DNA of 64,000 bases from Sphaerisporangium album (lineage in GTDB: Bacteria; Actinomycetota; Actinomycetes; Streptosporangiales; Streptosporangiaceae): the NCBI RefSeq assembly GCF_003323745.1, contig NZ_QOIL01000008.1, forward strand, positions 1-64,000, read 5' to 3'. Position 1 is the first letter of the stretch. Each line of letters starts with the position of its first letter. Of the stretch, positions 8,263 through 16,206 are shown in pieces. The translations under genes and the position numbers were made by a program. Below the pieces are notes generated by a model. It saw only the letters and a program-made list of their open reading frames with translations. It did not search any database and was not told the DNA's origin.

Positions 8263-9003
8263 ATGTTGACGACGGTCCTTTCGGGTCAGTCTGGATACAT
8301 GCTGCCCCTGAGAAGGCTTTATCCCCTCATAGCCGGTACCGGCATGCTCGTCGGTTCGGTCCTGCTGGCCGCCGGACAGTTCGGCGCCCCGACCGGCAGG
8401 ATCGTCGACCTGACGATCGGCCGGTACGCGGCGCTCGACCAGGACGGGTACACCGCGATCGCGATGGCGTTGTTCGGACTGTCGGCCCTGGCGCTGCTCG
8501 CGGGGATGCGGGCGGTGAGGGCGCCCGTCTCGGGGTGGCCGGAGCGCCTGATGCTCGGATGGGCGGGCGCGCTGACCGGCGCGGCCGTCATGCCGGGCAC
8601 GGCGGCGGCCGACGTCTTGGTGGTGGCCGCGTTGATGTGCCTGGCGGGGGCCTCGGGGTTGATGGCCCGCCGGTTCGGCGAGGACGCGCGCTGGCGGGCG
8701 GCGGCCCGGCCGCTGGAGTGGCTGGCGCTGGGCGCGGGCGGCGGGCTCGCCGTGCTGATCTACGTGACGCTTCCCGGCCACGAGGTCATGATCGGTCTGG
8801 TGGAATGGGTGCTCTTCGGGATCGACGTCGCGGTGCTGGCCGTCCCCCTCGTGCACCTGGCGCGGACGGCCTGGCTGGAGCACGCCGCGGCGGGCGCCGT
8901 CGAAACCGCGACACGGAGCGCCCTCGAAACCGCCACCAGGAGCGCCCTGGAAACCGCTACAAGGAGTACAGGTCGGGCTACTGCGGTGCTAAGCCGACAC
9001 TAG
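8263..9003 (+). CDS. DUF998-like membrane protein with C-terminal octapeptide repeats
   Basis: This is a 246-aa membrane protein with six predicted helices, opening with LYPLIAGTGMLVGSVLLAAG and containing a DQDGYTAIAMALFGLSALAL stretch, which fits the DUF998 family. An alternative ATG at 8299 (MLPLRRLYP) starts right before helix 1 and is equally plausible; neither has a strong ribosome site. The last 40 residues are unusual: ETATRSAL, ETATRSAL, ETATRSTG, encoded by three 24-bp tandem repeats (8902-8973). These lie outside the membrane domain and look like a recent repeat expansion. Function unknown. Confidence 0.7.
   Translation: MLTTVLSGQSGYMLPLRRLYPLIAGTGMLVGSVLLAAGQFGAPTGRIVDLTIGRYAALDQDGYTAIAMALFGLSALALLAGMRAVRAPVSGWPERLMLGWAGALTGAAVMPGTAAADVLVVAALMCLAGASGLMARRFGEDARWRAAARPLEWLALGAGGGLAVLIYVTLPGHEVMIGLVEWVLFGIDVAVLAVPLVHLARTAWLEHAAAGAVETATRSALETATRSALETATRSTGRATAVLSRH
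8902..8973 (+). repeat. Three 24-bp tandem repeats inside the DUF998 gene
   Basis: Units begin at 8902, 8926 and 8950, each starting GAAACCGC and encoding ETATRS-x-x. Sequence drift is mostly at third positions in unit 2 and larger in unit 3. In-frame, so copy number changes would alter only the C-terminal tail. Confidence 0.85.
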
Positions 9004-9126
9004 CCACCGAAGAGACCGATATCACAAATGTATCAAGACGAGCACTCGCCACAATGCTAGTCTCATCGGCGATCTTCACCCTCGGCTGCCGGTCCATCAC
9101 GGCAACCCGCCGACCGATGAGGTGTC

Positions 9127-11445
9127 ATGGCATCGAGCAGGTCCGTCCGCTTCAAGATCACCGCATTGCTCGTGATCCCGATCCTCTCCCTCGCCGCCCT
9201 GTGGATCTTCGGGGCGAGCGTCACCACGAGGGAGTCCACCAACCTGCTCTCCGTCGCCGCCCTCTACGAGCACATCGGCGGACCCGGTGACGAGCTCAGC
9301 ACCGCCCTGCAACGCGAGCACGTCATCTCCGCCGAGTACCTCGGCGCCCACTCCCAGCGCAACCGTGACGCGCTGATCGAGCAGCGGCAGCGCACCGACG
9401 AGTCCCGCGAACGCATGCGCCGCCTCGCTCTCAGCCAGGAGGCCCAGGCCGACCTCACCACCCCCGCGATGCGCACGGGATTCGCCGACGCCATTGCGGC
9501 GCTGGACCGCCTCGACGCCACGCGCTCGTCCATCGACATCGGCTCCGTGGACCAGGTGACGCTCACCCGCGAGTTCGCGCGGTTCCCCGACGCCATGCAG
9601 AAGCTCGTCAACGCCATGAGCCTCATCAACGACGTCTCCATCTACCAGCACTCGCGCGGGCTCATCTCGATCGCCTACTCCAAGGACTTCCTGGCACGCG
9701 AGCGCGCCCTGGTCGCCGGCGCGCTCATTGCCGGCCGGGAGCTGTCCCCTTCCGAGCACCGGCTGTTCGCCCAGCTCACCGCCAACCGCCGGTTCCTCTT
9801 CGAACAGGGCCTGCCCGACCTGCCCGAGGACGTCCGCGCGGCCTTCGGCGAACTGGCCGCGTCCAGGGGGTACAAAAGGTTCGAGGTCATGGAGGACACG
9901 CTCCTGGCCGGCACCGGGCTCGGCTTCAGCCACTCCCACTGGCGGACCGTCACCGACGAGCTCGAAGGCTCCTACCAGAACACCGTCACCTGGGCCAGCG
10001 CCAGGCTCGTCTCCGCCGCCCGGCCCATGGCCATCGGGACGCTCGTCCAGGCCGGGCTCACCGGCGTGCTCGGGCTGATCGCCGTCGTCACCTCGCTCGT
10101 CGTCGCCTTCCGGGTAGGACGCGGCCTGACCAGGGAACTCGCCGAGCTGCGGGCCTCCGCCGCCGACCTGGCGAGCGTACGGCTGCCGCGCCTGCTCGAA
10201 CGCCTGCGGCGCGGCGAGACCGTCGACGTGGAGGAGGAGGCGCCGCCCTTCACCGTCCGCAGCACCACCACCGAGGTACGCGACGTCGGCGCCGCGTTCG
10301 GCACCCTCCAGCGGACCGCCGTGATGAGCGCCGCCGAACAGGCCCGCGTCCGCGACGCCTCGGGCAAGACGCTGCGCAACCTCGCGCGGCGCAACCAGTC
10401 GCTGCTGCAGAGCCAGCTCAAGCTGCTCGACGGCCTGCAACGCGAGGTCGAGGACCCCGACATCCTGCGCGATCTGTTCCGCGTCGACCACCTCACCACC
10501 CGCATGCGCCGGCACGCCGAAGGCCTGGTCATCCTGTCCGGCGGCACGCCCGGCCGCACGTACCGCGAGGACGTCCCCGCCATGGACGCCGTGCGCGCGG
10601 CCGTGGCCGAGGTCGAGGACTACACGCGGGTCCGCGTCCACCCCGTGCCGGACGTCGCCATCGCCCGCGACGCCGCAGCCGACGTCATCCACCTGTGCGC
10701 CGAGGTCATCGAGAACGCCACCGTGTTCTCCCCGCCGACCACGGAGGTGTCCGTGCGCGGCGAGCTCGTCGCCCGCGGCCTCGCCATCGAGATCGAGGAC
10801 CGGGGGCTCGGCCTGTCCGAGGAGGAGCAGGAGGCGCTCAACCGCAGGCTCTCCCTGCCCCCCGAGTTCGACCCCGCCGAGACCGAACGCCTCGGCCTGC
10901 ACGTCGTCGGCAGGCTGGCCGCCCGCCACGACATCCGGGTCGAACTCCGCGTCTCCCCGTACGGCGGCACGACGGCGATCGTCCTGCTCCCCGAGTCCCT
11001 GATCACCACGCGCCAGGACGGCGACCGCCGCCCCGCCGAGCCGCCCACCGCCCGCCGGACGCCGTCCTTGTCGTCTCGGGGGTCCCCTGGGTCCTCGGCT
11101 TCGCCAGGGTCGTCCGCGTCCCCGTCGCAGGGGGCACCTACCCCCTCTTCCTCTTCGGGGTCCTCCAAGTCCTCCGCCGCCCCCGCGCGTGAAGGCGGAC
11201 TGCCCCGGCGTGTCCGCAACGCCGCCCTCGCCCCCCAGCTCGCCCAGGAACGGTCACGGTCCTCGGGTACGGCGGGCGTACCCGAGCGGGTCTCTCCCAC
11301 GGACGCGAGAACGCCTGCGGATCGATCGCCGGAAGAGACCAGGGCGCTGCTGAACTCCCTGCAATCGGGCTGGCGTCGCGGCCGGGCCGACGGCGCGCGG
11401 ACCGAGGCGTTCGGTCCGGGCGGGCGAGACGGCGAGGAGGGCTGA
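9127..11445 (+). CDS. Conservon sensor histidine kinase-like protein (CvnA type)
   Basis: The product has 772 aa. Helix 1 is at residues 10-31, an extracytoplasmic nitrate/nitrite-sensing-like (NIT) domain at about 40-295, helix 2 at 302-328, a HAMP-like linker, then a dimerisation region with VDHLTTRMRRHAEGLVILSG. The HATPase domain spans about 510-622 (N-box ENATVFSPP, EDRGLGL, LGLHVVGRLAARH, YGGTTAIVLLP). The last 145 residues are Ser/Pro/Arg-rich and disordered, with the conserved GGLPRRVRNAALAPQL motif of CvnA proteins. Such proteins act at the membrane with roadblock, DUF742 and GTPase partners. This is the first gene of a plus-strand conservon; the next ATG is 1 nt after its stop. Confidence 0.9.
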   Translation: MASSRSVRFKITALLVIPILSLAALWIFGASVTTRESTNLLSVAALYEHIGGPGDELSTALQREHVISAEYLGAHSQRNRDALIEQRQRTDESRERMRRLALSQEAQADLTTPAMRTGFADAIAALDRLDATRSSIDIGSVDQVTLTREFARFPDAMQKLVNAMSLINDVSIYQHSRGLISIAYSKDFLARERALVAGALIAGRELSPSEHRLFAQLTANRRFLFEQGLPDLPEDVRAAFGELAASRGYKRFEVMEDTLLAGTGLGFSHSHWRTVTDELEGSYQNTVTWASARLVSAARPMAIGTLVQAGLTGVLGLIAVVTSLVVAFRVGRGLTRELAELRASAADLASVRLPRLLERLRRGETVDVEEEAPPFTVRSTTTEVRDVGAAFGTLQRTAVMSAAEQARVRDASGKTLRNLARRNQSLLQSQLKLLDGLQREVEDPDILRDLFRVDHLTTRMRRHAEGLVILSGGTPGRTYREDVPAMDAVRAAVAEVEDYTRVRVHPVPDVAIARDAAADVIHLCAEVIENATVFSPPTTEVSVRGELVARGLAIEIEDRGLGLSEEEQEALNRRLSLPPEFDPAETERLGLHVVGRLAARHDIRVELRVSPYGGTTAIVLLPESLITTRQDGDRRPAEPPTARRTPSLSSRGSPGSSASPGSSASPSQGAPTPSSSSGSSKSSAAPAREGGLPRRVRNAALAPQLAQERSRSSGTAGVPERVSPTDARTPADRSPEETRALLNSLQSGWRRGRADGARTEAFGPGGRDGEEG

Positions 11446-11446
11446 C

Positions 11447-11833
11447 ATGTCGACGGAGCTGACCTGGCTGCTGGACGACTTCACGGCCCGCGTGGCGGAC
11501 GTCCGCCACGCGATCATCCTGTCCACCGACGGGCTGCGCGTCGCCGCCTCGGGAGGACTGCTCCGTGAGGACGCCGAACACCTCTCCGCCGTCGCCGCCG
11601 GCTTCCAGAGCCTCGCCAAGGGCGCCGCCCTGCGCTTCCACGGCGGCGCCGTACGCCAGACGATCGTGGAGATGGAGGCGGCCCTCCTCTTCGTCACCGC
11701 CGCCGGTGACGGAAGCTGCCTCGCGGTCCTCAGCACGATGGACGCGGACGCCGGCGTCATCGCCTACGAAATGGCCCGCCTGACGACCAGAACGAGCCAC
11801 CACCTCACCACCCACCCAAGAGGCGCCGCGTGA
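11447..11833 (+). CDS. Roadblock/LC7-domain protein (CvnB type)
   Basis: The product is a 128-aa single roadblock/LC7 domain: ELTWLLDDFTARVADVRHAI, then ILSTDGLRVAAS, EDAEHLSAVAAGFQSLAKGA and LAVLSTMDADAGVIAYEMA. In conservons this protein partners with a small GTPase (as MglB does with MglA) and with the histidine kinase-like protein. It starts 1 nt after the cvnA stop, so translation is coupled. It is homologous to the second copy at 18368-18775. Confidence 0.93.
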   Translation: MSTELTWLLDDFTARVADVRHAIILSTDGLRVAASGGLLREDAEHLSAVAAGFQSLAKGAALRFHGGAVRQTIVEMEAALLFVTAAGDGSCLAVLSTMDADAGVIAYEMARLTTRTSHHLTTHPRGAA

Positions 11834-11924
11834 GGACAACCACAACGGCCCGCCGCGCGTCCGAGGGACATCAGGTGATCGAAAAAGCACAGTGGACCGG
11901 CATTCATGCAGGGGGCACCAGGTG

Positions 11925-12284
11925 ATGGAAGACCCGCAGTGGATCGACGACGGCCCCGTGCTGCGTCCGTACGCGCTGACCCGAGGCCGCACACCACCCC
12001 CCGCGACGTCCTTCGACCTGCTCTGCCTCATCGTGTCCACCGAGGTCGAGCCGCCCGTGGGCGCCGACCTCGGCCCCGAACACCACCGCCTCCTGCGCCT
12101 GGTCCGCAGGGCGAGGCGGCTGGTAGAACTGGCCGCCGACACCGACCTCCCCCTCGGCGTCCTCCGCCTCCTCCTCACCGACCTCCAGACCCACGACCTC
12201 ATCACCGCTCACCCCCCGGCCACCACCGCACACCCCGACCCGGCCCTCCTCCACGAGGTCCTCAAGGGTCTCCAGGCGCTGTAA
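11925..12284 (+). CDS. DUF742 protein (CvnC type)
   Basis: The product is 119 aa from the ATG at 11925, preceded by AGGGGGCACCAGG. It shows the DUF742 pattern: DDGPVLRPYALTRGRT near the N-terminus, a middle helical segment, and a winged-helix-like C-terminal half (LAADTDLPLGVLRLLLTDL then LLHEVLKGLQAL). In other conservons this gene overlaps a GTPase gene. Here the 100 bp after its stop contain no GTPase start; the next gene is an exported phosphoesterase. The conservon is therefore a three-gene version. Confidence 0.9.
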   Translation: MEDPQWIDDGPVLRPYALTRGRTPPPATSFDLLCLIVSTEVEPPVGADLGPEHHRLLRLVRRARRLVELAADTDLPLGVLRLLLTDLQTHDLITAHPPATTAHPDPALLHEVLKGLQAL

Positions 12285-12388
12285 CTCTTCTCTGCGGTCG
12301 TGTCTGCCGTTCAGGCCGGCGTCTTCGTGTGGCAACGCTTGCGGATTACGGTCCAGCCGTTACCAATGAAAAGGCTGGTTGGAGACAG

Positions 12389-14278
12389 ATGGAAACCGTA
12401 GGCGAACAGCGTGGTGTCGGGCGCCGTGCCCTGCTTCAGGCTGCATTGGCCACCCCGGCCGTCGGCGCTTTCTCGGTGGCGATGGGCGCCTCTCCGGCGA
12501 GCGCGGACCATGATGGCGGCGACGGCGAGCGTGGCAAGGGAAACTTCGACGCGCAGAGCCCTCGTTTCGCCTTGGCCGTGCTGCCGGACACCCAATACCT
12601 CTTCGACGCGGACAGCGCCGATCCCACCCCCCTGCTCGGAACCTTCCATTACCTGGTCGCGGAACGCGGTGACGCGAACATCGCGTTCATGACGCATCTC
12701 GGCGACGTGACCGAGCACGGCACCGACCAGGAGATCGCGCTCGCGGACAAGACGTTCCGGGCCATCGACAAAAAGGTGCCGTACAGCATTCTGGCCGGAA
12801 ACCATGACGTCCGGTCGTCGACGGACGACCAGCGCGGAGACACCGCCTACCTGCGCGCCTTCGGTCCGCACCGCTTCGCGAAGTCGCCGACGTTCGGTGG
12901 TGCGTCCCCGGACGGCTACAACAGCTACCACGTCATTCAGGCGGGCGGCCGGCAGTGGCTGATCCTCGCCCTCGACTGGAGGGCGTCGGATCAGGGGCTG
13001 CGGTGGGCGCAGGGCGTCCTCGACGCGCATCGCACGCTGCCCGTCATCTTCACCACCCACGAACTGGTCGGGTCCGACGACAACGGCGAGGCGTCCCTCT
13101 CCGGCTACGGGCGACGGCTGTGGGACAACTTCATCCGCCGCAACGACCAGATCTTCCTCACGCTCAACGGTCACTACTGGCCGCCCGGGCGCACGATCCT
13201 GAAGAACGACGCCGGAAACGACGTCCACGCGCACATCACGAACTACCAGGACCGCTACTACGGCGGCGCGGGCATGATCCGCCTGTACCACTTCGACCTC
13301 GTCCGCGACGTCATCGACGTCGAGACGTTCTCGCCGTGGTTCCTCGCCCGCGACCCGCAGCGGCGGACTCCCCTGGAGGCCGAGACGCTGGAGCTCACCG
13401 GCCCGGCCGACCGCTTCAGCGTGGAGATCGACTTCGCGGCGCGCTTCCAGGGGTTCGCGCCGGTGGTGCCGCCCGCCCCGCGCCCGGCGAGGGCGGTCAT
13501 GCCCCGCGGGACCGAGGCGTACTGGCGCTTCGACACCGAAGGGCTTTCCGGAGCCGGAACGGCGGGGAACCGGATCGCGCCCGGGACGGTGGTCCGCGAC
13601 CTCACCGGCCACGGCAACGACCTGACCGTCCAGCGGCTGAACTCCAGCGCGCCGGAAGTGCTCACCTGGTCGCCCGAGCACCACGACGGACAGCCCGCCC
13701 ACGCCAGCCTGCGTTTCGACGGCGGCAAGAACCCCGACAGGGGCGCGATTCTGGAGGCCGTGGCCGGCGCCCCCGTCAACAGCATGAAGTTCCGCTCCGG
13801 GTACACGATCGAGGCGTTCGTCAAGCTGCCCGAACCGTTCGAAGGCGACCACGCCTGGATGGGCATCCTGAGCTGGGAGGGCCGCAACGGCGACGCCGGC
13901 AAGACCAACGGCTGGTCCAGGGACGAGCCCACCTGCAGTCTGAACCTGTCCCCCGAACGGTTCCTGCAGTTCGTCGTCTACCCGGACGTGCAGGACGCGA
14001 GCCCCACCTCCTGGAGCCACGCCCTGCCGACCGGAGAATGGATGCACCTCGCGGTGGTCAACAACGGCCAGGCGACCGTGGTGTACGTGAACGGCTCGAA
14101 GATCGCCCGCAACCCGACCCAGCCGTCGACGGGCATCGCCACCCTCGGCAAGCCCTTCGTCATCGGCGCCACCCAGTTCGCGGAGCAGTTCGGCCAGGGC
14201 TTCTACGGCTGGATCGGCGACGTCCGCATCTCCTCCCGCCCCCTCCGCCCGACCGAATTCCTGACCCCCTTCAAATAA
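12389..14278 (+). CDS. Tat-exported metallophosphoesterase with C-terminal LamG domain
   Basis: The ATG at 12389 follows GGAG; product 629 aa. The leader has a twin-arginine motif (GVGRRALLQAAL) and an ASA cleavage region near residue 36. The calcineurin-like phosphoesterase domain covers about residues 50-330: VLPDTQYLF, HLGDVTEHG, LAGNHDV, FTTHELVG and LNGHYW supply the metal ligands (GD, GNHD, H, GH). Residues about 370-625 form a LamG/concanavalin-type beta sandwich (EAYWRFDTEG, TIEAFVKLPEPFEG, WMHLAVVNNGQATVVYVNG, GWIGDVRISSRPL). The arrangement suggests a cell-surface or secreted phosphohydrolase tethered to a glycan. Substrate unknown. A terminator follows. Confidence 0.88.
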   Translation: METVGEQRGVGRRALLQAALATPAVGAFSVAMGASPASADHDGGDGERGKGNFDAQSPRFALAVLPDTQYLFDADSADPTPLLGTFHYLVAERGDANIAFMTHLGDVTEHGTDQEIALADKTFRAIDKKVPYSILAGNHDVRSSTDDQRGDTAYLRAFGPHRFAKSPTFGGASPDGYNSYHVIQAGGRQWLILALDWRASDQGLRWAQGVLDAHRTLPVIFTTHELVGSDDNGEASLSGYGRRLWDNFIRRNDQIFLTLNGHYWPPGRTILKNDAGNDVHAHITNYQDRYYGGAGMIRLYHFDLVRDVIDVETFSPWFLARDPQRRTPLEAETLELTGPADRFSVEIDFAARFQGFAPVVPPAPRPARAVMPRGTEAYWRFDTEGLSGAGTAGNRIAPGTVVRDLTGHGNDLTVQRLNSSAPEVLTWSPEHHDGQPAHASLRFDGGKNPDRGAILEAVAGAPVNSMKFRSGYTIEAFVKLPEPFEGDHAWMGILSWEGRNGDAGKTNGWSRDEPTCSLNLSPERFLQFVVYPDVQDASPTSWSHALPTGEWMHLAVVNNGQATVVYVNGSKIARNPTQPSTGIATLGKPFVIGATQFAEQFGQGFYGWIGDVRISSRPLRPTEFLTPFK

Positions 14279-14288
14279 CGACATCCCG

Positions 14289-14318
14289 AAAGGGGCCGAC
14301 ATTCGAGTCGGCCCTTTT
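14289..14318 (+). terminator. Rho-independent-type terminator after the phosphoesterase gene
   Basis: AAAGGGGCCGAC (14289-14300), loop ATTCGA, then GTCGGCCCTTTT (14307-14318): a stem of 11 pairs with one bulge and a run of T, 10 bp after the stop codon. Confidence 0.8.
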
Positions 14319-14449
14319 CGCGGGTACGCCCGAATAGTCCGTGTCAGCACGCCACCAACTCGACACCTCAGAAACGGAACGGTGGTTCCGTAGGAGCCCC
14401 AACCCACGGTATTCAAGACGAGGCAGAGCCCGATCATTACCTTGGCCGC

Positions 14450-15082
14450 GTGTTGAGCACCTACCCGGAGATACGGGATCGGACCTATGGGCTCGCGCGC
14501 GAACTCACACTGCGCGTCGAGTGGGCTGAGACGGGGCGGTCTGTTCGCCTACTCTTGCTCTACGACCGTGCCCAGATCGTGGTCGGCCGGGCCACCGTAC
14601 CCGTCCGCGATCTCCGGCTCACGGTGCTCACCAACCTTGAACGCGACCTAGCGCACGTGTTCGGAGAGGGGCTGGCTGCGATGACCTCGACGGTGCCGAC
14701 CACTCGCCACCTGAAGTTCCGGGTCTCTCTTGAGGAGACGCTCGACACGAAGATGGTCGTCTGGGGCGCCGATCCCATCGACGCTCCTATCCGGTCGGGA
14801 GTGAGCGCTCGCACGCTCGCGGAACTCTTCGAGGAAGTGGAAGCGATCAAGCACTTCATACTCGACCTTCCGGCCGAAGTTCCTGTTTCAGTGGAATATG
14901 TGTACGAGATAGCCGGAGTACCGCACGACCTCCTCCACTCCTACCAGGAGGAACGTGCACACCTTCACCGGGCCGCCGCCGAAATGGCGACGCTACTGCG
15001 ACGGGCCGGCGTAACCGACGACGACAGCGCGGCCCTGCTGGGCCTGTCGGATCTGCGGACAGGGGACCTGCAGCGTTCCTGA
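14450..15082 (+). CDS. HicB-like fold protein with C-terminal HTH-like segment and extra N-terminal domain
   Basis: The product has 210 aa from GTG. Residues about 85-210 match the layout of actinobacterial HicB-like antitoxins: a strand-rich block (LKFRVSLEETLDTKMVVWGA), SARTLAELFEEVEAIKHFIL, a PVSVEYVYEIAG strand, a charged coiled-coil helix and a terminal helix-turn-helix-like MATLLRRAGVTDDDSAALLG. Residues 1-84 (strands RSVRLLLLYDRAQIVVG and a helix) match nothing I recognise. No HicA-type toxin is adjacent. Base composition is lower in GC than the surrounding DNA, which suggests acquisition. Assignment is from pattern only. Confidence 0.5.
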   Translation: MLSTYPEIRDRTYGLARELTLRVEWAETGRSVRLLLLYDRAQIVVGRATVPVRDLRLTVLTNLERDLAHVFGEGLAAMTSTVPTTRHLKFRVSLEETLDTKMVVWGADPIDAPIRSGVSARTLAELFEEVEAIKHFILDLPAEVPVSVEYVYEIAGVPHDLLHSYQEERAHLHRAAAEMATLLRRAGVTDDDSAALLGLSDLRTGDLQRS

Positions 15083-15103
15083 GTCAGACGAACACTGTGA
15101 TCT

Positions 15104-15475
15104 GTGCTGGGAAGCACCCAGGCCCGCGAGGGCTGCCCTGGAGCGCGGTGCAGGCCTGGACCAAACCCTGAATGGGTTGTGGAAGCCCAGGCCTGGCGCA
15201 TTGGTTCCGCCGTGTCGTCACGAGGGGTGGAACTTGTAATACAGATTGTGCCGCTCGATGTCGGTGCCTATCCTGGCCTCGCCGGACCCCTCGTCATCAC
15301 CGGTATCGACGGAAGCGAGGTCGTCTACGTGGACAATGCGCTGAGCGGCGATGTGATCGAACATGCTCCCGATGTGGCGGCCCTGAAATGCCTGTGGGAA
15401 TCTCTGCGGGCCGAGGCGCTGCCCACCAAGCAATCGATGAACCTGATAGCAAAGGTGGCAGAGACATGGAAGTGA
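15104..15475 (+). pseudogene. C-terminal remnant of a DUF5753 (Scr1-type) XRE regulator
   Basis: The last 85 residues match the end of DUF5753 regulators: VELVIQIVPLDVGAYPGLAG, then GSEVVYVDNALSGDVIE, and LRAEALPTKQSMNLIAKVAE. The N-terminal XRE helix-turn-helix and most of the DUF5753 domain, normally about 190 residues, are missing; the DNA between the preceding gene and this match shows no coding bias. The reading frame overlaps the start of the first DUF397 gene (15466), the usual arrangement for intact DUF5753-DUF397 pairs, so the pair was probably once functional. Residual translation is possible. Confidence 0.65.
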
Positions 15476-15666
15476 ACGAACTGGCGTGGCGTAAGTCGTC
15501 ATACAGTAGTGGGAATGGTGGCGCCTGCGTGGAGGTCGCGCCTATTTCTCGTGGTGTAGCCGTGCGAGACAGCAAAAACCCCGGCGGTCCCATACTGAGC
15601 TGCGGATCCGACGAGTGGCACGTATTCATCGGCGGTATGAAGATCGGCCGACTCGGCCACGTGTAG
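15466..15666 (+). CDS. DUF397 protein
   Basis: The product has 66 aa and all family landmarks: LAWRKSSYSSGNGGACVEVA, GVAVRDSKNPGGPILS and DEWHVFIGGMK. DUF397 proteins are small partners of XRE-DUF5753 regulators in actinomycetes and are related to BldB/WhiJ-system proteins; some pairs have been proposed to behave like toxin-antitoxin modules. It overlaps the remnant regulator by 10 nt. Confidence 0.9.
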   Translation: MEVNELAWRKSSYSSGNGGACVEVAPISRGVAVRDSKNPGGPILSCGSDEWHVFIGGMKIGRLGHV

Positions 15667-15740
15667 CCGGCGGGCCAGAGTTCATGCTGGTCAGGGCGTC
15701 CAACGCGTCAACGAAATGAGACGGCAAAGGGAGTAGAAGT

Positions 15741-15941
15741 ATGGACGGCAGTGACCTGTGCTGGCGTAAGACCTCGTACAGCAGCGGGAACGGTGGTAAC
15801 TGTGTGGAGATTGCGTCTCTCCCGCATGCCGTCGCCGTGCGGGACAGTAAGGATCCCGGTGGGCCCGTGGTGAGGTTCGCCGCCGATGAGTGGGGGGCGT
15901 TCGTCACCGGGGTGAAGGACGGGCTGTTCGCCGGTGCGTAG
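15741..15941 (+). CDS. DUF397 protein, second copy
   Basis: The product has 66 aa, with LCWRKTSYSSGNGGNCVEIA, AVAVRDSKDPGGPVVRF and DEWGAFVTGVK. GGGAG lies 8 nt upstream of the ATG. It is a diverged tandem paralogue of the gene at 15466 and shares its missing intact regulator partner. Confidence 0.9.
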   Translation: MDGSDLCWRKTSYSSGNGGNCVEIASLPHAVAVRDSKDPGGPVVRFAADEWGAFVTGVKDGLFAGA

Positions 15942-16206
15942 TGGTGCGGCTGTCGACTCGCTGGTGACAGGGAACTGGCCGGTGGATTGCCTGGTGGGGG
16001 CCGTCGTGTGATGGGGTGGCGCGCTTGCTGGGGTGGGGGTTGAAGACGCCAAAGCGGCCTTGACTTCTAGGCAAGTCTGGACATTTCCAAGGTTGTCAGG
16101 AGTTGTCACTCTCCAACTGACTCGCTGCTTCGTCCGGGACCGGGAAACCCCCTGGCCGGAGTCCTCAGAGAGCTTCGAGGAAGTTCGAGGAAGAAGGAGA
16201 AGGCTC

